Source: an uncultured Porphyromonas sp. (GTDB taxonomy: Bacteria > Bacteroidota > Bacteroidia > Bacteroidales > Porphyromonadaceae). Taken from it: DNA of 8,235 bases. The translations under genes and the position numbers were made by a program. Shown piece by piece: positions 1-7,743 of this stretch. Each line of letters opens with the position of its first letter. The stretch's first letter is position 1. The notes beneath the pieces are model-generated. The model was given only the letters and a program-made list of their open reading frames with translations. It ran no database searches and was not told where the DNA came from. The stretch lies in NCBI GenBank assembly GCA_947253195.1, contig CAMXXM010000050.1:1-8235 (forward strand), read 5' to 3'.

Positions 1-1
1 G

Positions 2-466
2 CTCGATGTCCCCTATATCCTGATGCATATGAGGGGGGCGCCCAAGACTATGCAGAGGCTGCTTCACTACGATGGTCGTGTCGCTGACGGAGCCATAGAG
101 GAGCTCCTCGGTCAGCTACAAAAAGCTCGGGAGCTGGGTATGAGAGACGAAAATATCATCCTGGACCCGGGATTTGGCTTCTCAAAGAATACGGAGCAAA
201 ATTGGGAGATGATGGTTGATCTCGACAAGTGGATCGACCTTGGCTACCCGCTCCTTGTGGGCATTAGCCGTAAGAGTATGATCTATAAGTTCTTTGGTCA
301 CACCCCCTTCGAGGCACTCAATGGCACCACTTTCCTCAATACCTACTCTCTCCTCCATGGTGCACACATTCTGCGGGTACATGATGTGCAGGAATGCGCA
401 GAGTGCGTCCGTATGTATCAGGAACTCCGCCGGCTCACCACCGAGGATGCCAAGCCGGTCGACTAA
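2..466 (+). CDS. folP: Dihydropteroate synthase, C-terminal part (5' end outside window)
   Basis: Cytoplasmic folate-pathway enzyme that condenses 6-hydroxymethyl-dihydropterin pyrophosphate with p-aminobenzoate to form dihydropteroate. The reading frame is open from base 2, so the gene enters the window from upstream; about 154 residues are visible, roughly the C-terminal half of a usual 270-280 residue protein. Family landmarks appear in order: the loop MHMRGAPKTMQ (from base 23), DPGFGF (bases 164-181, pterin-binding strand), GISRKSM (around 260-280, the Ser-Arg-Lys substrate loop) and RVHDV (374-388, the C-terminal Arg-x-His that binds the pyrophosphate). All the expected catalytic residues in this half are present, so the gene looks functional. 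The ATG at 23 is internal and not the true start. It ends 18 bases before cdaA, which suggests co-transcription. The identification is firm. Confidence 0.96.
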   Translation, partial: LDVPYILMHMRGAPKTMQRLLHYDGRVADGAIEELLGQLQKARELGMRDENIILDPGFGFSKNTEQNWEMMVDLDKWIDLGYPLLVGISRKSMIYKFFGHTPFEALNGTTFLNTYSLLHGAHILRVHDVQECAECVRMYQELRRLTTEDAKPVD

Positions 467-484
467 GTAGCATCCTAATATACT

Positions 485-1303
485 ATGGAGTGGCTGTCCT
501 TTAATATCGTCGACGTACTCGACATACTTCTCTTTAGCGTCCTACTTTACTACCTCTTTAGGGCGCTCCGCAAGGGGGGCAATAGTACGCTCCTCGTCGG
601 TATCATCACCTTTGTGATGATGTGGGTACTCTTTTCCCGCATCCTCAGCATGCGCCTCATGGGTCGGATCATGGACTACATGATGGGGATGGGGTTGCTG
701 GTGCTGGTGATCCTCTTCCAGGACGACATACGGCGCTTCCTCACCCTGCTGGGCTCAACGAATAAGTGGCTCTCCCCGGAGAAGATCTTCCGACAGCGCA
801 AGCGCGACCAAGCCAAGCAACAGGAGGCCTCGTACATCGCGATGATGACCTTTGCCTGCCTCCGTATGGCAAAGAAAAAGGTGGGCGCACTGATCGTTAT
901 TGAGAATAACGTTGACCTGACACCGATAGCACACACCGGAGAGCTGCTGAATGCGGACGTCAATTCGCGACTGCTTGAAAACATATTCTATGAGGGCTCT
1001 CCGCTCCACGATGGGGCGATGATCATCCGCGACCGGCGCATCCTCGCCGCAGCCTGCATCCTGCCTGTCGCACACGGGAGCTCCCTACCAAAGGAGATGG
1101 GACTTCGCCACCGCTCCGGGCTGGGCGTAAGCCAGCAGTCTGATGCCCGGGTCATCATCGTCAGCGAGGAGCGCGGCGAGATCACCATAGCCTACCGCGG
1201 AGAGATTGTTCGCCAGGTAGACTCCGATGGGCTACGCCGCTTCCTCTCCTCAGACTTCTCCGATCTCTCAACCATCGGACCCATACTGGCCCCGACGACG
1301 TGA
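485..1303 (+). CDS. cdaA: Membrane-bound diadenylate cyclase CdaA (DAC domain)
   Basis: Makes the second messenger cyclic di-AMP from two ATP at the inner membrane; in characterised bacteria c-di-AMP controls potassium and osmolyte balance and cell-envelope homeostasis. The 272-residue length is normal for CdaA. Three hydrophobic helices are visible at about residues 11-28, 35-53 and 62-79, followed by a charged linker (about 97-115) and the DAC domain from about 117. The catalytic signatures are intact: SPLHDGAMII with DGA at 176-178 (metal and nucleotide binding) and GLRHRSGLGVS with RHR at 208-210. The ATG at 485 places the first helix directly at the N-terminus as expected. There is no Shine-Dalgarno motif, as is usual in Bacteroidetes. 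The gene lies 18 bases after folP, a linkage seen repeatedly in this phylum. No CdaR-like regulator gene follows here, unlike in Firmicutes. The family call is certain; activity is inferred from the intact motifs. Confidence 0.95.
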   Translation: MEWLSFNIVDVLDILLFSVLLYYLFRALRKGGNSTLLVGIITFVMMWVLFSRILSMRLMGRIMDYMMGMGLLVLVILFQDDIRRFLTLLGSTNKWLSPEKIFRQRKRDQAKQQEASYIAMMTFACLRMAKKKVGALIVIENNVDLTPIAHTGELLNADVNSRLLENIFYEGSPLHDGAMIIRDRRILAAACILPVAHGSSLPKEMGLRHRSGLGVSQQSDARVIIVSEERGEITIAYRGEIVRQVDSDGLRRFLSSDFSDLSTIGPILAPTT

Positions 1304-1341
1304 TATCGCATTAGGTTAATAACGTTTTTGAGAAAAAAGAA

Positions 1342-1956
1342 ATGAAAGGATTTATAGAGAGCGAGGAGCCTATCCTCACCCGACACTCTCAGTACGACCT
1401 CAATAGCTCCCTACCGGCCGGGATAGATAAGGTCGAGGAGCTGCTGGGGAGCATTCTCCTCACCACACCCTCAGCCTTCAATTCCCAACCGGTTCGCATG
1501 GTCCTCCTCATCGGTCCGGCACACCACCGCCACTGGGACTTGATCAAGTCCCTTCTAATAAATAAGATAGGGGAGGAGAAATATGCCGATGGCACAGCGG
1601 ATAAGATCCAAGGGTTTCGTGATGCAGCAGGGACGGTCCTTTTCTTTGACGACGAGCAAGTGACCAAGTCGCTGCAGGAGCGCTTCCCCACCTATGCACA
1701 CAATTTCCCCCTTTGGGCGGAGCAGGTGCAGGGCTCACATCAGTATGCAGCTTGGCTGGGACTGGTTGAGCTTGGCTTCGGTGCTAATCTCCAGCACTAC
1801 AACGGTCTCGATGACGATCGAGTACGAGAGGATGCGGGAGTACCCTCAGAGTATCGGTTCATCGCTGAGCTGGTATTCGGTGGGATGAATAGCGACACCG
1901 GGGAGGTGAAGGAGAAAGAGCCCCTCTCCAAGACCCTTCGGGTGGTCTCCAGATAA
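1342..1956 (+). CDS. Nitroreductase family protein, Hbn1/Frm2-like
   Basis: Predicted FMN-dependent, NAD(P)H-using oxidoreductase in the cytoplasm, of the branch that includes yeast Hbn1/Frm2 and related bacterial proteins. Its natural substrate is unknown; members have been linked to nitro-compound reduction and redox or lipid stress. The 204-residue length is typical. Visible family features are an FMN-contact segment TRHSQYDL (13-20, in place of the common RRS/RRT), the flavin-binding SAFNSQP (44-50), GTVLFFDDEQV (97-107), FPTYAHNFPLWAEQ (115-128) and GFGANLQHYN (145-154), which is diagnostic for this branch. There is no signal peptide. The ATG at 1342 follows an A-rich leader (GAGAAAAAAGAA), a translation context common in Bacteroidetes. 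It lies 38 bases after cdaA and 28 before the next gene, so it may share their transcript, although nothing in the sequence ties it functionally to c-di-AMP or the envelope genes. Confidence 0.9.
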   Translation: MKGFIESEEPILTRHSQYDLNSSLPAGIDKVEELLGSILLTTPSAFNSQPVRMVLLIGPAHHRHWDLIKSLLINKIGEEKYADGTADKIQGFRDAAGTVLFFDDEQVTKSLQERFPTYAHNFPLWAEQVQGSHQYAAWLGLVELGFGANLQHYNGLDDDRVREDAGVPSEYRFIAELVFGGMNSDTGEVKEKEPLSKTLRVVSR

Positions 1957-1984
1957 CCCCAGTCCGCCCGGTACATAGTCCATC

Positions 1985-4414
1985 ATGCGGCGGGTGATAG
2001 TCATAGCCCTCGTAGTGACGCTTATGGTCACGCTTGTGCCGCCACTGCTCTCTGCGGAGACAGGGGCTGCACCAGGGGACTACCCCGCTCCGAGGGACAG
2101 CGTCCCCATCACAAAGCAGGACTCTGTGCCGCTCTCCTACACCATACCCAACATCACCATCGAGACCCCCCGGGGGAAGTACAGCAAGGAGGACAATCCG
2201 GCGATCACCCTCGTGCTGGACGCAATGGGGAGTGAGCGCGATAGGAGGGACAGCATAGACTACAGCTATCACCTCCGAGGGGCCGATCGGCTGACTCTCT
2301 CGCTTGCCAATTTTGATCTAAAAGCAAAGTGGCTCAATACGCTCTTCCCCTTTTTCCCCAAGTACGTTACTCGCTCCCGGCTCGATGGGAAGTGGGTACT
2401 CCCCCTCTCCATAAGGGATCGGATCTCAGACTACGGGTATAGTGCGGAGGACAAAAAGTGGCGAGAGGTGATCCGATACTCACGTCACACTGGGCTGGAC
2501 CAGACCCTCGATGACGGGACGATGACCGTGGCGATCGAGGATCTCTTCCCCGAGGTGGATCTCTATGGCAGGGACGTCCGACTACTCCAGACGCACTTCG
2601 CCAGCCCCCTTAGCTCCGATGGGCTGAGCCAGTATAAGTACTACCTCACCGATACGCTCATTATGCGTGGGCAGGTGGCGCAGACGGTTACATTCTTCCC
2701 CTTCGTGCCGAGCGATCCCACCTTCCGAGGGCATCTCTACTTCACCGTCACGGATCCGCCACGCTTGCTGAGGAGCGAACTCATCATCCCTCAGTCCACC
2801 AACCTCAATTTCGTCGATGCTCTCTCGATCACTCAGGAGTACGATCCCGTTCAGCCGGACAAGAGACAGGTGAGCGAGGAGACCCTCAGCCTCTCCTTCA
2901 GGCTCTACTGGCGCCTGCTCTCCCTCTACGTGGAGCAGACGAGACACTACGGCGGGCGAGAAGTGGTCACCCCAAGGACGCCGATAGCTCGATCAGACAC
3001 CCTCCTCTTCACTGCCCCTCAGACCATCACAGACCTCTCCTCAGACACCACGGCAGTCAGATACCGACTTGAGACGGAGCGAATGCTTGCCTCAGACCAA
3101 GGGCTCAAGGACTTCCTCGCTGAGGTCAAGGCGATCCCTATCTACCGCTTCATCTTGGATGCGGCGGATATGATATCCCTCGGATACATCAGGACGCGGT
3201 ACGACAGGGACAAGCTCTTCGGAGGGAGCTACTTCGACATTGGGCCGATCACTAAGATGGTAGGCTTCAATGAGGTGGAGGGGAACCGCCTGAGACTTGG
3301 TGGAAGGACGACTGGCTTTATCTCCCCGCGCTTCTTCCTCGAGGGATACCTCGCCTATGGCTTAAGGGACCACGAGCTGAAGCACTCCCTATCTGTCATA
3401 TGGTCATTTCTCCCTAAGGGGTACTTTCGGGAGGAGTTTCCGAGGGACGAGTTGCAATTCTCCTACAGCCATGACCTCTTTACCCCCGGTCAGCTCTATG
3501 CGACCGACCAGCAGGATAATACCTACTACCACTTTGGCACCACCTATCTCACCAATCGGTCCTATCGGAATATCTGGCAGATACAGTACCTCCACGACTA
3601 CGGCTCCACGCTGTCGCTCCGTGTCTACCTGCAGCATGTGACCGACACGCCGGCGGAGCACGGTTTCCCGTACCTCAAGGTGCAGCGTGATGGGGATCTG
3701 CTACGCCAGTGGTCAATCACGGATGCCGCTGCCGGAGTGGAGGTTCGGTGGGCACCGGGAGAGCGTATCCGCCCCGGCTCAATGGAGCGCCACTCACCCT
3801 TCAAGGATCTGATCAAGCGGGAGTACCCGGTGCTCTTCCTCAAGCACGAGACTGCTGCCCGGGTTCTCGGAGGGGAGTACCTCAGGCACCGGACGGAGAT
3901 ACGTCTGGAGCAGCGCCTGCCGATGGGCATCTGGGGTCGTATGGACTACCAAGTGACGGTGGGGAAGCTCTGGAATACAGTCCCCTTCCCCCTCCTCTAC
4001 ATACCGCCGACCAATCGTGGCTTCAGCCTGCACGACAATGCATTTAAGATCCTCTACCCGCTGGAGTATGTGGCAGACGAGTGGGCAACGCTCTTTGCAC
4101 AGTGGCATATGAGGGGTCTGATCCTGAATAGGATCCCCCTGCTGAACAAGCTCAGCCTAAGGGGTGTCTGGAGCGTTAATTACCTCTACGGCAATACGTC
4201 GAAGCTCAATCAACAAACCCATGCGACAGACATTTTCATTCTCCCCACGATCGCCACAGAGATGCGCCACCAGAGCTATGTGGAGGTTGGCTTCGGACTG
4301 GAGAATATCCTGAAGCTGGGTCGCATCGATGTCTACCGCCGTCTGACCGCTCCGGGAGCCTACAGTCAGGGATCGCCATGGGCGGTACGTGGCACACTCC
4401 GAGTCGACTTTTGA
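1985..4414 (+). CDS. DUF5686-type outer-membrane protein, short N-terminus
   Basis: Large envelope protein (809 residues) matching the Bacteroidetes DUF5686 family, whose function is not established. Residues 1-24 form a signal peptide (two Arg, a hydrophobic run, then LLSA before ETG). The family start appears at about 66-81 (KYSKEDNPAITLVLDAM, compare the usual KYS-x-NPA pattern), then a soluble-looking region containing FRGHLYFTVTDPP (247-259), and the conserved transition GPITKMVGFNEVEGNRLRLGG (420-440) that opens the C-terminal region. That region (about 440-809) is rich in alternating aromatic and polar strands and ends in RGTLRVDF, with the terminal Phe typical of an outer-membrane barrel. 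Most DUF5686 proteins I know carry a carboxypeptidase-regulatory-like beta-sandwich between the signal peptide and the family domain; here only about 40 residues of low-complexity linker lie there. The ATG at 1985 gives a proper signal peptide. A receptor-like barrel gene follows 20 bases downstream. The family is confident, the role unknown. Confidence 0.85.
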   Translation: MRRVIVIALVVTLMVTLVPPLLSAETGAAPGDYPAPRDSVPITKQDSVPLSYTIPNITIETPRGKYSKEDNPAITLVLDAMGSERDRRDSIDYSYHLRGADRLTLSLANFDLKAKWLNTLFPFFPKYVTRSRLDGKWVLPLSIRDRISDYGYSAEDKKWREVIRYSRHTGLDQTLDDGTMTVAIEDLFPEVDLYGRDVRLLQTHFASPLSSDGLSQYKYYLTDTLIMRGQVAQTVTFFPFVPSDPTFRGHLYFTVTDPPRLLRSELIIPQSTNLNFVDALSITQEYDPVQPDKRQVSEETLSLSFRLYWRLLSLYVEQTRHYGGREVVTPRTPIARSDTLLFTAPQTITDLSSDTTAVRYRLETERMLASDQGLKDFLAEVKAIPIYRFILDAADMISLGYIRTRYDRDKLFGGSYFDIGPITKMVGFNEVEGNRLRLGGRTTGFISPRFFLEGYLAYGLRDHELKHSLSVIWSFLPKGYFREEFPRDELQFSYSHDLFTPGQLYATDQQDNTYYHFGTTYLTNRSYRNIWQIQYLHDYGSTLSLRVYLQHVTDTPAEHGFPYLKVQRDGDLLRQWSITDAAAGVEVRWAPGERIRPGSMERHSPFKDLIKREYPVLFLKHETAARVLGGEYLRHRTEIRLEQRLPMGIWGRMDYQVTVGKLWNTVPFPLLYIPPTNRGFSLHDNAFKILYPLEYVADEWATLFAQWHMRGLILNRIPLLNKLSLRGVWSVNYLYGNTSKLNQQTHATDIFILPTIATEMRHQSYVEVGFGLENILKLGRIDVYRRLTAPGAYSQGSPWAVRGTLRVDF

Positions 4415-4434
4415 CGAGACGAATAGTTAAGAAA

Positions 4435-5502
4435 ATGGAGCACGCACTCTGCAGACTCATCGGCACTATCCTCCTCACTCTCGCACTACCTCTTGCCGTT
4501 ACGGCACAGGAGGCGACTCGACTCAGTCTCTCCGCCACGGGAGGTATCATCGCCCCTCGGCTGCATCCTATGGGCGAGGTCAGCCTCCGGGGCAGCAGCA
4601 CCCTTTTTACCCCACGGCTCCAAGTGGGCTACCACCTCTCATACCAGGATGGTAGGCAGACTGGTGACGAGATGAGGGCAACCTGGGCGACGGGGTTGCC
4701 GGGGCGCTATATCGGGAACTATCAGCTGAGACAGACAGTCAGCCGTCGGATGGGACTTAGTGCCGGGAGTGCACTCCGCTGGGTCATCTCAGAGCGGGAT
4801 AGGATCAACCTCAGTGGCACACTAAAGCTACAGGACACTTGGGATCAGCGATACCACCTCGGGCTCAATAACATGGTGCCTCTGGAGGCTGAAGGTCATG
4901 CCACTTACTCGGGAGAATTGGAGCGACTAACCAGAGCCGGAGGAGCTCTGCATAGCCGCTTCCCCGGCTGGAACGGTGGACGACTGAAGCAAAAAGTGAC
5001 CGGTGCGCTGATTCTCTCGGGTGGCCACCGGCTGCCAAGCTCCTCAGTGCACCTCTCTTGGTCGATCGACCATCAGCACTATGAGGAGGACTGCCCCAAT
5101 GAGCGGGTGGTCGCTCATCACCTGCCGGATACTGAGATAAAGGCAGAGATCAGAGAGGACCACCTCCCTCACCTGTCGTATGACGAGGTAAGCGAGAGGT
5201 CGTACGGCTTCCGCAAGATCAGTGAGAAAAGTACACACCTCGGGGAGAGGAGCTATGGCGCTAAGGCTAAGATCAATGCCAAAGTGGCAGAGGGTCAGCT
5301 GACCTTACTCCTCTCGGGTAGACGGCTGGAGGCATCAGAGAGCGACACCTCGGATAAGGTCTATCCCCTACTCGGCGCCCACTTCCCCACCTTTGCGTCC
5401 ATGCCCAAGCGAGATCTCACCGATGCCTCCTACCTCGGTGGAAGAGGGGTACTCTATGGCCTCGGTCCCTTGGTCGACCACCGATATAGACACGTGGGAT
5501 GA
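4435..5502 (+). CDS. TonB-dependent-receptor-like barrel, N-terminal piece
   Basis: 355-residue N-terminal fragment. Residues 1 to about 23 (MEHALCRLIGTI then a hydrophobic run, ending AVTAQ) are a signal peptide, so the mature protein starts near EATRLSL. Strand-like segments begin at once: there is no carboxypeptidase-regulatory domain, no TonB box and no plug domain. The later sequence resembles the post-plug part of Bacteroidetes receptors: DRINLSGTLKLQDTWDQRYHL (about 107-127), GHRLPSSSVHLSWSIDHQHY (about 202-221) and YGLGPLVD (341-348). I chose the ATG at 4435 (after TTAAGAAA) over the upstream in-frame ATG at 4378, because the latter would bury the signal peptide behind 19 extra residues and overlap the preceding gene. 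The frame ends at a TGA at 5500 soon after the inferred frameshift, and the last few residues (HRYRHVG) are probably out of frame. Confidence 0.75.
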   Translation: MEHALCRLIGTILLTLALPLAVTAQEATRLSLSATGGIIAPRLHPMGEVSLRGSSTLFTPRLQVGYHLSYQDGRQTGDEMRATWATGLPGRYIGNYQLRQTVSRRMGLSAGSALRWVISERDRINLSGTLKLQDTWDQRYHLGLNNMVPLEAEGHATYSGELERLTRAGGALHSRFPGWNGGRLKQKVTGALILSGGHRLPSSSVHLSWSIDHQHYEEDCPNERVVAHHLPDTEIKAEIREDHLPHLSYDEVSERSYGFRKISEKSTHLGERSYGAKAKINAKVAEGQLTLLLSGRRLEASESDTSDKVYPLLGAHFPTFASMPKRDLTDASYLGGRGVLYGLGPLVDHRYRHVG

Positions 5503-6589
5503 GAAGAGCTTCTCTCGCATCCCCAGCTACCTCCCGGCCAGCTTTGACGTAGTGACGGAGCAGGCTGATGGTCTGATCAAGTGGCAAAGAGACCTGCTCG
5601 CCGATCGGCTCTCTCTAACACTCGGTAGCAGCATCAGGGGCTATCGACTTAGCTTTCTCTGTCACACGGTAGTAGAGAATAGAGCAGACGAGGATGTCTC
5701 CGGTGCTAAGCACTACTTCGCCCTGCTGCCCTACCTAACCCTTGACTACAAGACCGAGAGCGGATGGTTCTCCTTTCTCTCCCTGTCCACCGACCAAGTG
5801 TTGCCTCCCTACAGGGGGATGATCCCCTACAACAAGCACTCTAGTACCGACCACACCGTGGAGATGGGGCGAAGTAAACTGCGACCTGAGCTTCGGCTGT
5901 CAGCCAGCACCGGGGTCCGCTGGGAGTGGGAGGGAAACCATCTCTCTGCCTCGCTTGACTGGATCGGATCGCGTGACTACCTCTACAGATATGTGGATCC
6001 CGACTTCACACAGGAAGACTTCAGCGAGGTGATCCCACGGCAAAAGAGTGCTGTACCCACGGATGGACACTGGTCGCTGGAGACAATGGGTAATGCGCCC
6101 TTTGCGCAGACTCTCGGGCTGACCATAGAGGCGAGCTACAGACTCAGCCGCCTCTCCACGCCCCTGCTAAGGCCGATCGGTGTGAGGATGGAGTACCGAC
6201 TGACTGGGTGGGACACCTCGTCCGTCGAGACCCTGCAGCATGCCCGTAGAGAGCGGATCCCCATTCCCGGCATCGGGCATCATCGCCTCAGCACCGCCAT
6301 AGACTACTCTACCGATCTATGGGGCGTGACGATCACCGGCGACTACGCCTCAGATAGGTGCGTCAGTGTGGGTGAGAGTGCCCTCGATGATCTCTATGAG
6401 AGCTCATCCCTACGTCTCTCCACGGAGGCGCACGCCAAGCTGTCTGATCATTTCTCGCTCACTTTCCGTGGAGACAACCTACTGAATACCCCTACAAGGC
6501 ACTACCAGGGATCCGGAGACTTCCTCTATCAGCTCGCCTACGAGGGACCGAGACTGACGATAGGCTTTAGCTACACACTTCCCGACTGA
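5393..6589 (+). CDS. TonB-dependent-receptor-like barrel, C-terminal piece
   Basis: C-terminal fragment of the same barrel. Real homologous sequence probably begins near 5477-5485 (TDIDTWDEKSF); the stretch from the ATG at 5393 to there reads like out-of-frame sequence, and no signal peptide is present, so this piece is unlikely to be made or exported alone. Receptor signatures are clear: YFALLPYLTLDYK (compare the usual LLPSLHLKY), the LPPYRGMIPYN segment (compare RPNYRDLVPY), MGRSKLRPELRLSAS (compare GNPDLKPT) and the C-terminal LTFRGDNLLNTPTRHYQGSG (compare NNLLNTPLRYYQG), followed by GPRLTIGFSYTLPD. The protein ends in Asp after Tyr-Thr-Leu-Pro rather than in the usual terminal aromatic, a small departure that might weaken BAM recognition. 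These matches place it in the receptor group often encoded next to a beta-helix lipoprotein, which is what follows 4 bases later. Confidence 0.72.
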   Translation: MRPCPSEISPMPPTSVEEGYSMASVPWSTTDIDTWDEKSFSRIPSYLPASFDVVTEQADGLIKWQRDLLADRLSLTLGSSIRGYRLSFLCHTVVENRADEDVSGAKHYFALLPYLTLDYKTESGWFSFLSLSTDQVLPPYRGMIPYNKHSSTDHTVEMGRSKLRPELRLSASTGVRWEWEGNHLSASLDWIGSRDYLYRYVDPDFTQEDFSEVIPRQKSAVPTDGHWSLETMGNAPFAQTLGLTIEASYRLSRLSTPLLRPIGVRMEYRLTGWDTSSVETLQHARRERIPIPGIGHHRLSTAIDYSTDLWGVTITGDYASDRCVSVGESALDDLYESSSLRLSTEAHAKLSDHFSLTFRGDNLLNTPTRHYQGSGDFLYQLAYEGPRLTIGFSYTLPD

Positions 6590-6593
6590 TCTT

Positions 6594-7739
6594 ATGACTT
6601 ACCATACACTTAGCCTGCTGATCGCAGCACTTATCCTCCTCGCCGGTTGCAAGATGGATCCGGACTACACTCTACCCCGGGGGGAGAGTGGCGAGACGAT
6701 CCTCATCGGCGACATCACCGAGGACTTTGTATTAAGCACCGGGAGGTACCACCTTGAGGGGACAGTTCGAGTCCGAAGGGGCGCTACACTGACGATAGGG
6801 CGGGGGACGATGATCGCCTCGATACCGGGCTTTGATAAGTACATCCTCGTGGAGCAGGGGGCCAAGATACGGATCCTCGGTACGGCTGAGGAGCCGGTAG
6901 TCCTGTGTGCAGACAAGGGGCGCGACCTCCCCGGCTACTGGGGCGGACTGATCATCAATGGGAGGGCACCCATCTGCGGTGCTGCACATCGTGTGGCGGA
7001 GGTCGATGAGGCGGAGCGCGACCAATACTACGGCGGAGACGACCCTCGTGATAACTCGGGCGAGATACACTACCTGATCATCGATAGCCCCGGAGCAAGC
7101 CTGAGGGCAGATGTGGAGCACAATGGACTCACGCTTAATGGTGTCGGCTCCGGCACAGAGATCGACCACGTGGCGATCCTCAGCTCAGGAGATGACGGAC
7201 TGGAGTGCTTCGGCGGGACGGTTTCCCCCCATACGATCCTTGTGAGAGGGGCTGAGGATGACTTGATCGATCTGACAGACGGCTACCGCGGCACCATCAG
7301 TCGTCTCTATGGCATCTATAGCTCGGAGAGCAGGGAGAGAGGGGAGGAAAACCTCTGTCTCATAGAGGTGGACGGCAATCTGGATGGGCGCTATCCCGAT
7401 GCAAAAGGGATGACCTCAGCCACGATCACTGACTGCACGCTGGAGGTGAGGGGGAAGGGACCGGACTACGGAGTCTTGGCTCGTCACGGGGCTTCCATAG
7501 ACTTGAGTAAATGTGAGTTCCGCGGGTCGGGCAGGGTGGGACAACTCCTCCATTGCGAGAGCAAGGAGGGTCGATCCTCAATCTCCGGCTCCTATGCCAG
7601 CGGACTAACTGCCTCCCGCCCCAGTTCCAAGGAGGGCATCACGGCTCAGGCATCAGAGCAGATCACCGGCTGCGACCTCAGCTTATTCGACTGGGTAGAG
7701 CGTTACTATCAGCGTGCGGCAGCGGTGTATCAGAGGTAA
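6594..7739 (+). CDS. Beta-helix lipoprotein, partner of the TonB-type barrel
   Basis: 381-residue predicted lipoprotein. The N-terminus is a lipoprotein signal ending LLAGC with Cys19 as the lipidated residue; the following KMDPD is acidic, a weak resemblance to Bacteroidetes surface-export signals. The body matches a Bacteroidetes family with parallel beta-helix character: GTVRVRRGATLTIGRGTMI (56-74), WGGLIINGRAP (116-126), YGGDDPRDNSGEIHYL (146-161), NGLTLNGVGSGTEIDHV (177-193), DDGLECFGGTV (200-210) and DDLIDLTDGYRG (222-233). Family members are commonly encoded beside TonB-dependent receptors, and are sometimes misnamed multidrug transporters; their ligand is not established to my knowledge. 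The usual lineage is kept up to the middle of the protein, while the C-terminal third (after about residue 250) is more diverged and shorter-looking. The 4-base gap to the barrel gene suggests coupled translation. A probable terminator lies immediately after the stop. Confidence 0.85.
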   Translation: MTYHTLSLLIAALILLAGCKMDPDYTLPRGESGETILIGDITEDFVLSTGRYHLEGTVRVRRGATLTIGRGTMIASIPGFDKYILVEQGAKIRILGTAEEPVVLCADKGRDLPGYWGGLIINGRAPICGAAHRVAEVDEAERDQYYGGDDPRDNSGEIHYLIIDSPGASLRADVEHNGLTLNGVGSGTEIDHVAILSSGDDGLECFGGTVSPHTILVRGAEDDLIDLTDGYRGTISRLYGIYSSESRERGEENLCLIEVDGNLDGRYPDAKGMTSATITDCTLEVRGKGPDYGVLARHGASIDLSKCEFRGSGRVGQLLHCESKEGRSSISGSYASGLTASRPSSKEGITAQASEQITGCDLSLFDWVERYYQRAAAVYQR

Positions 7740-7743
7740 GTGA

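Larger units (their letters stand above)
4435..6589 (+). pseudogene. TonB-dependent-receptor-type barrel, plugless and frameshifted (whole locus)
   Basis: The two reading frames 4435-5502 and 5393-6589 are halves of one outer-membrane barrel. The first half has a signal peptide and the first barrel strands; the second has the C-terminal receptor motifs and no export signal. Moving from the first to the second frame needs one base skipped, which would give a continuous 717-residue product. The best join is near 5470-5485: frame one reads YGLGPLVD, a segment common in this receptor group, and frame two continues as TDIDTWDEKSF. Whether this is a true mutation, a base-calling error or a phase-variable state cannot be decided from one sequence. 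The second frame stays open for over 1 kb, so the lesion is recent or artefactual. The gene is 20 bases after the DUF5686 gene and 4 before the lipoprotein gene. Confidence 0.75.

Noticed and set aside
1859..2272. Antisense open frame of 137 codons
   Set aside because: It crosses the end of the nitroreductase gene and the start of the DUF5686 gene on the opposite strand, with Pro/Arg/His-rich composition and no recognisable motif; a GC-rich shadow.
4378..4434. Upstream in-frame ATG for the barrel gene
   Set aside because: It overlaps the end of the DUF5686 gene and places 19 residues in front of a good signal peptide; ATG 4435 is better.
5494..5506. Programmed +1 frameshift at the TGA, as in prfB
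   Set aside because: The codon before the stop (GGA) would slip to GAT with poor re-pairing, no Shine-Dalgarno-like stimulator is visible upstream, and the family-based join lies earlier, near 5470-5485.
6732..7169. Antisense open frame of 145 codons inside the beta-helix gene
   Set aside because: The + strand frame has a lipoprotein signal and clear family motifs; the antisense product has neither.
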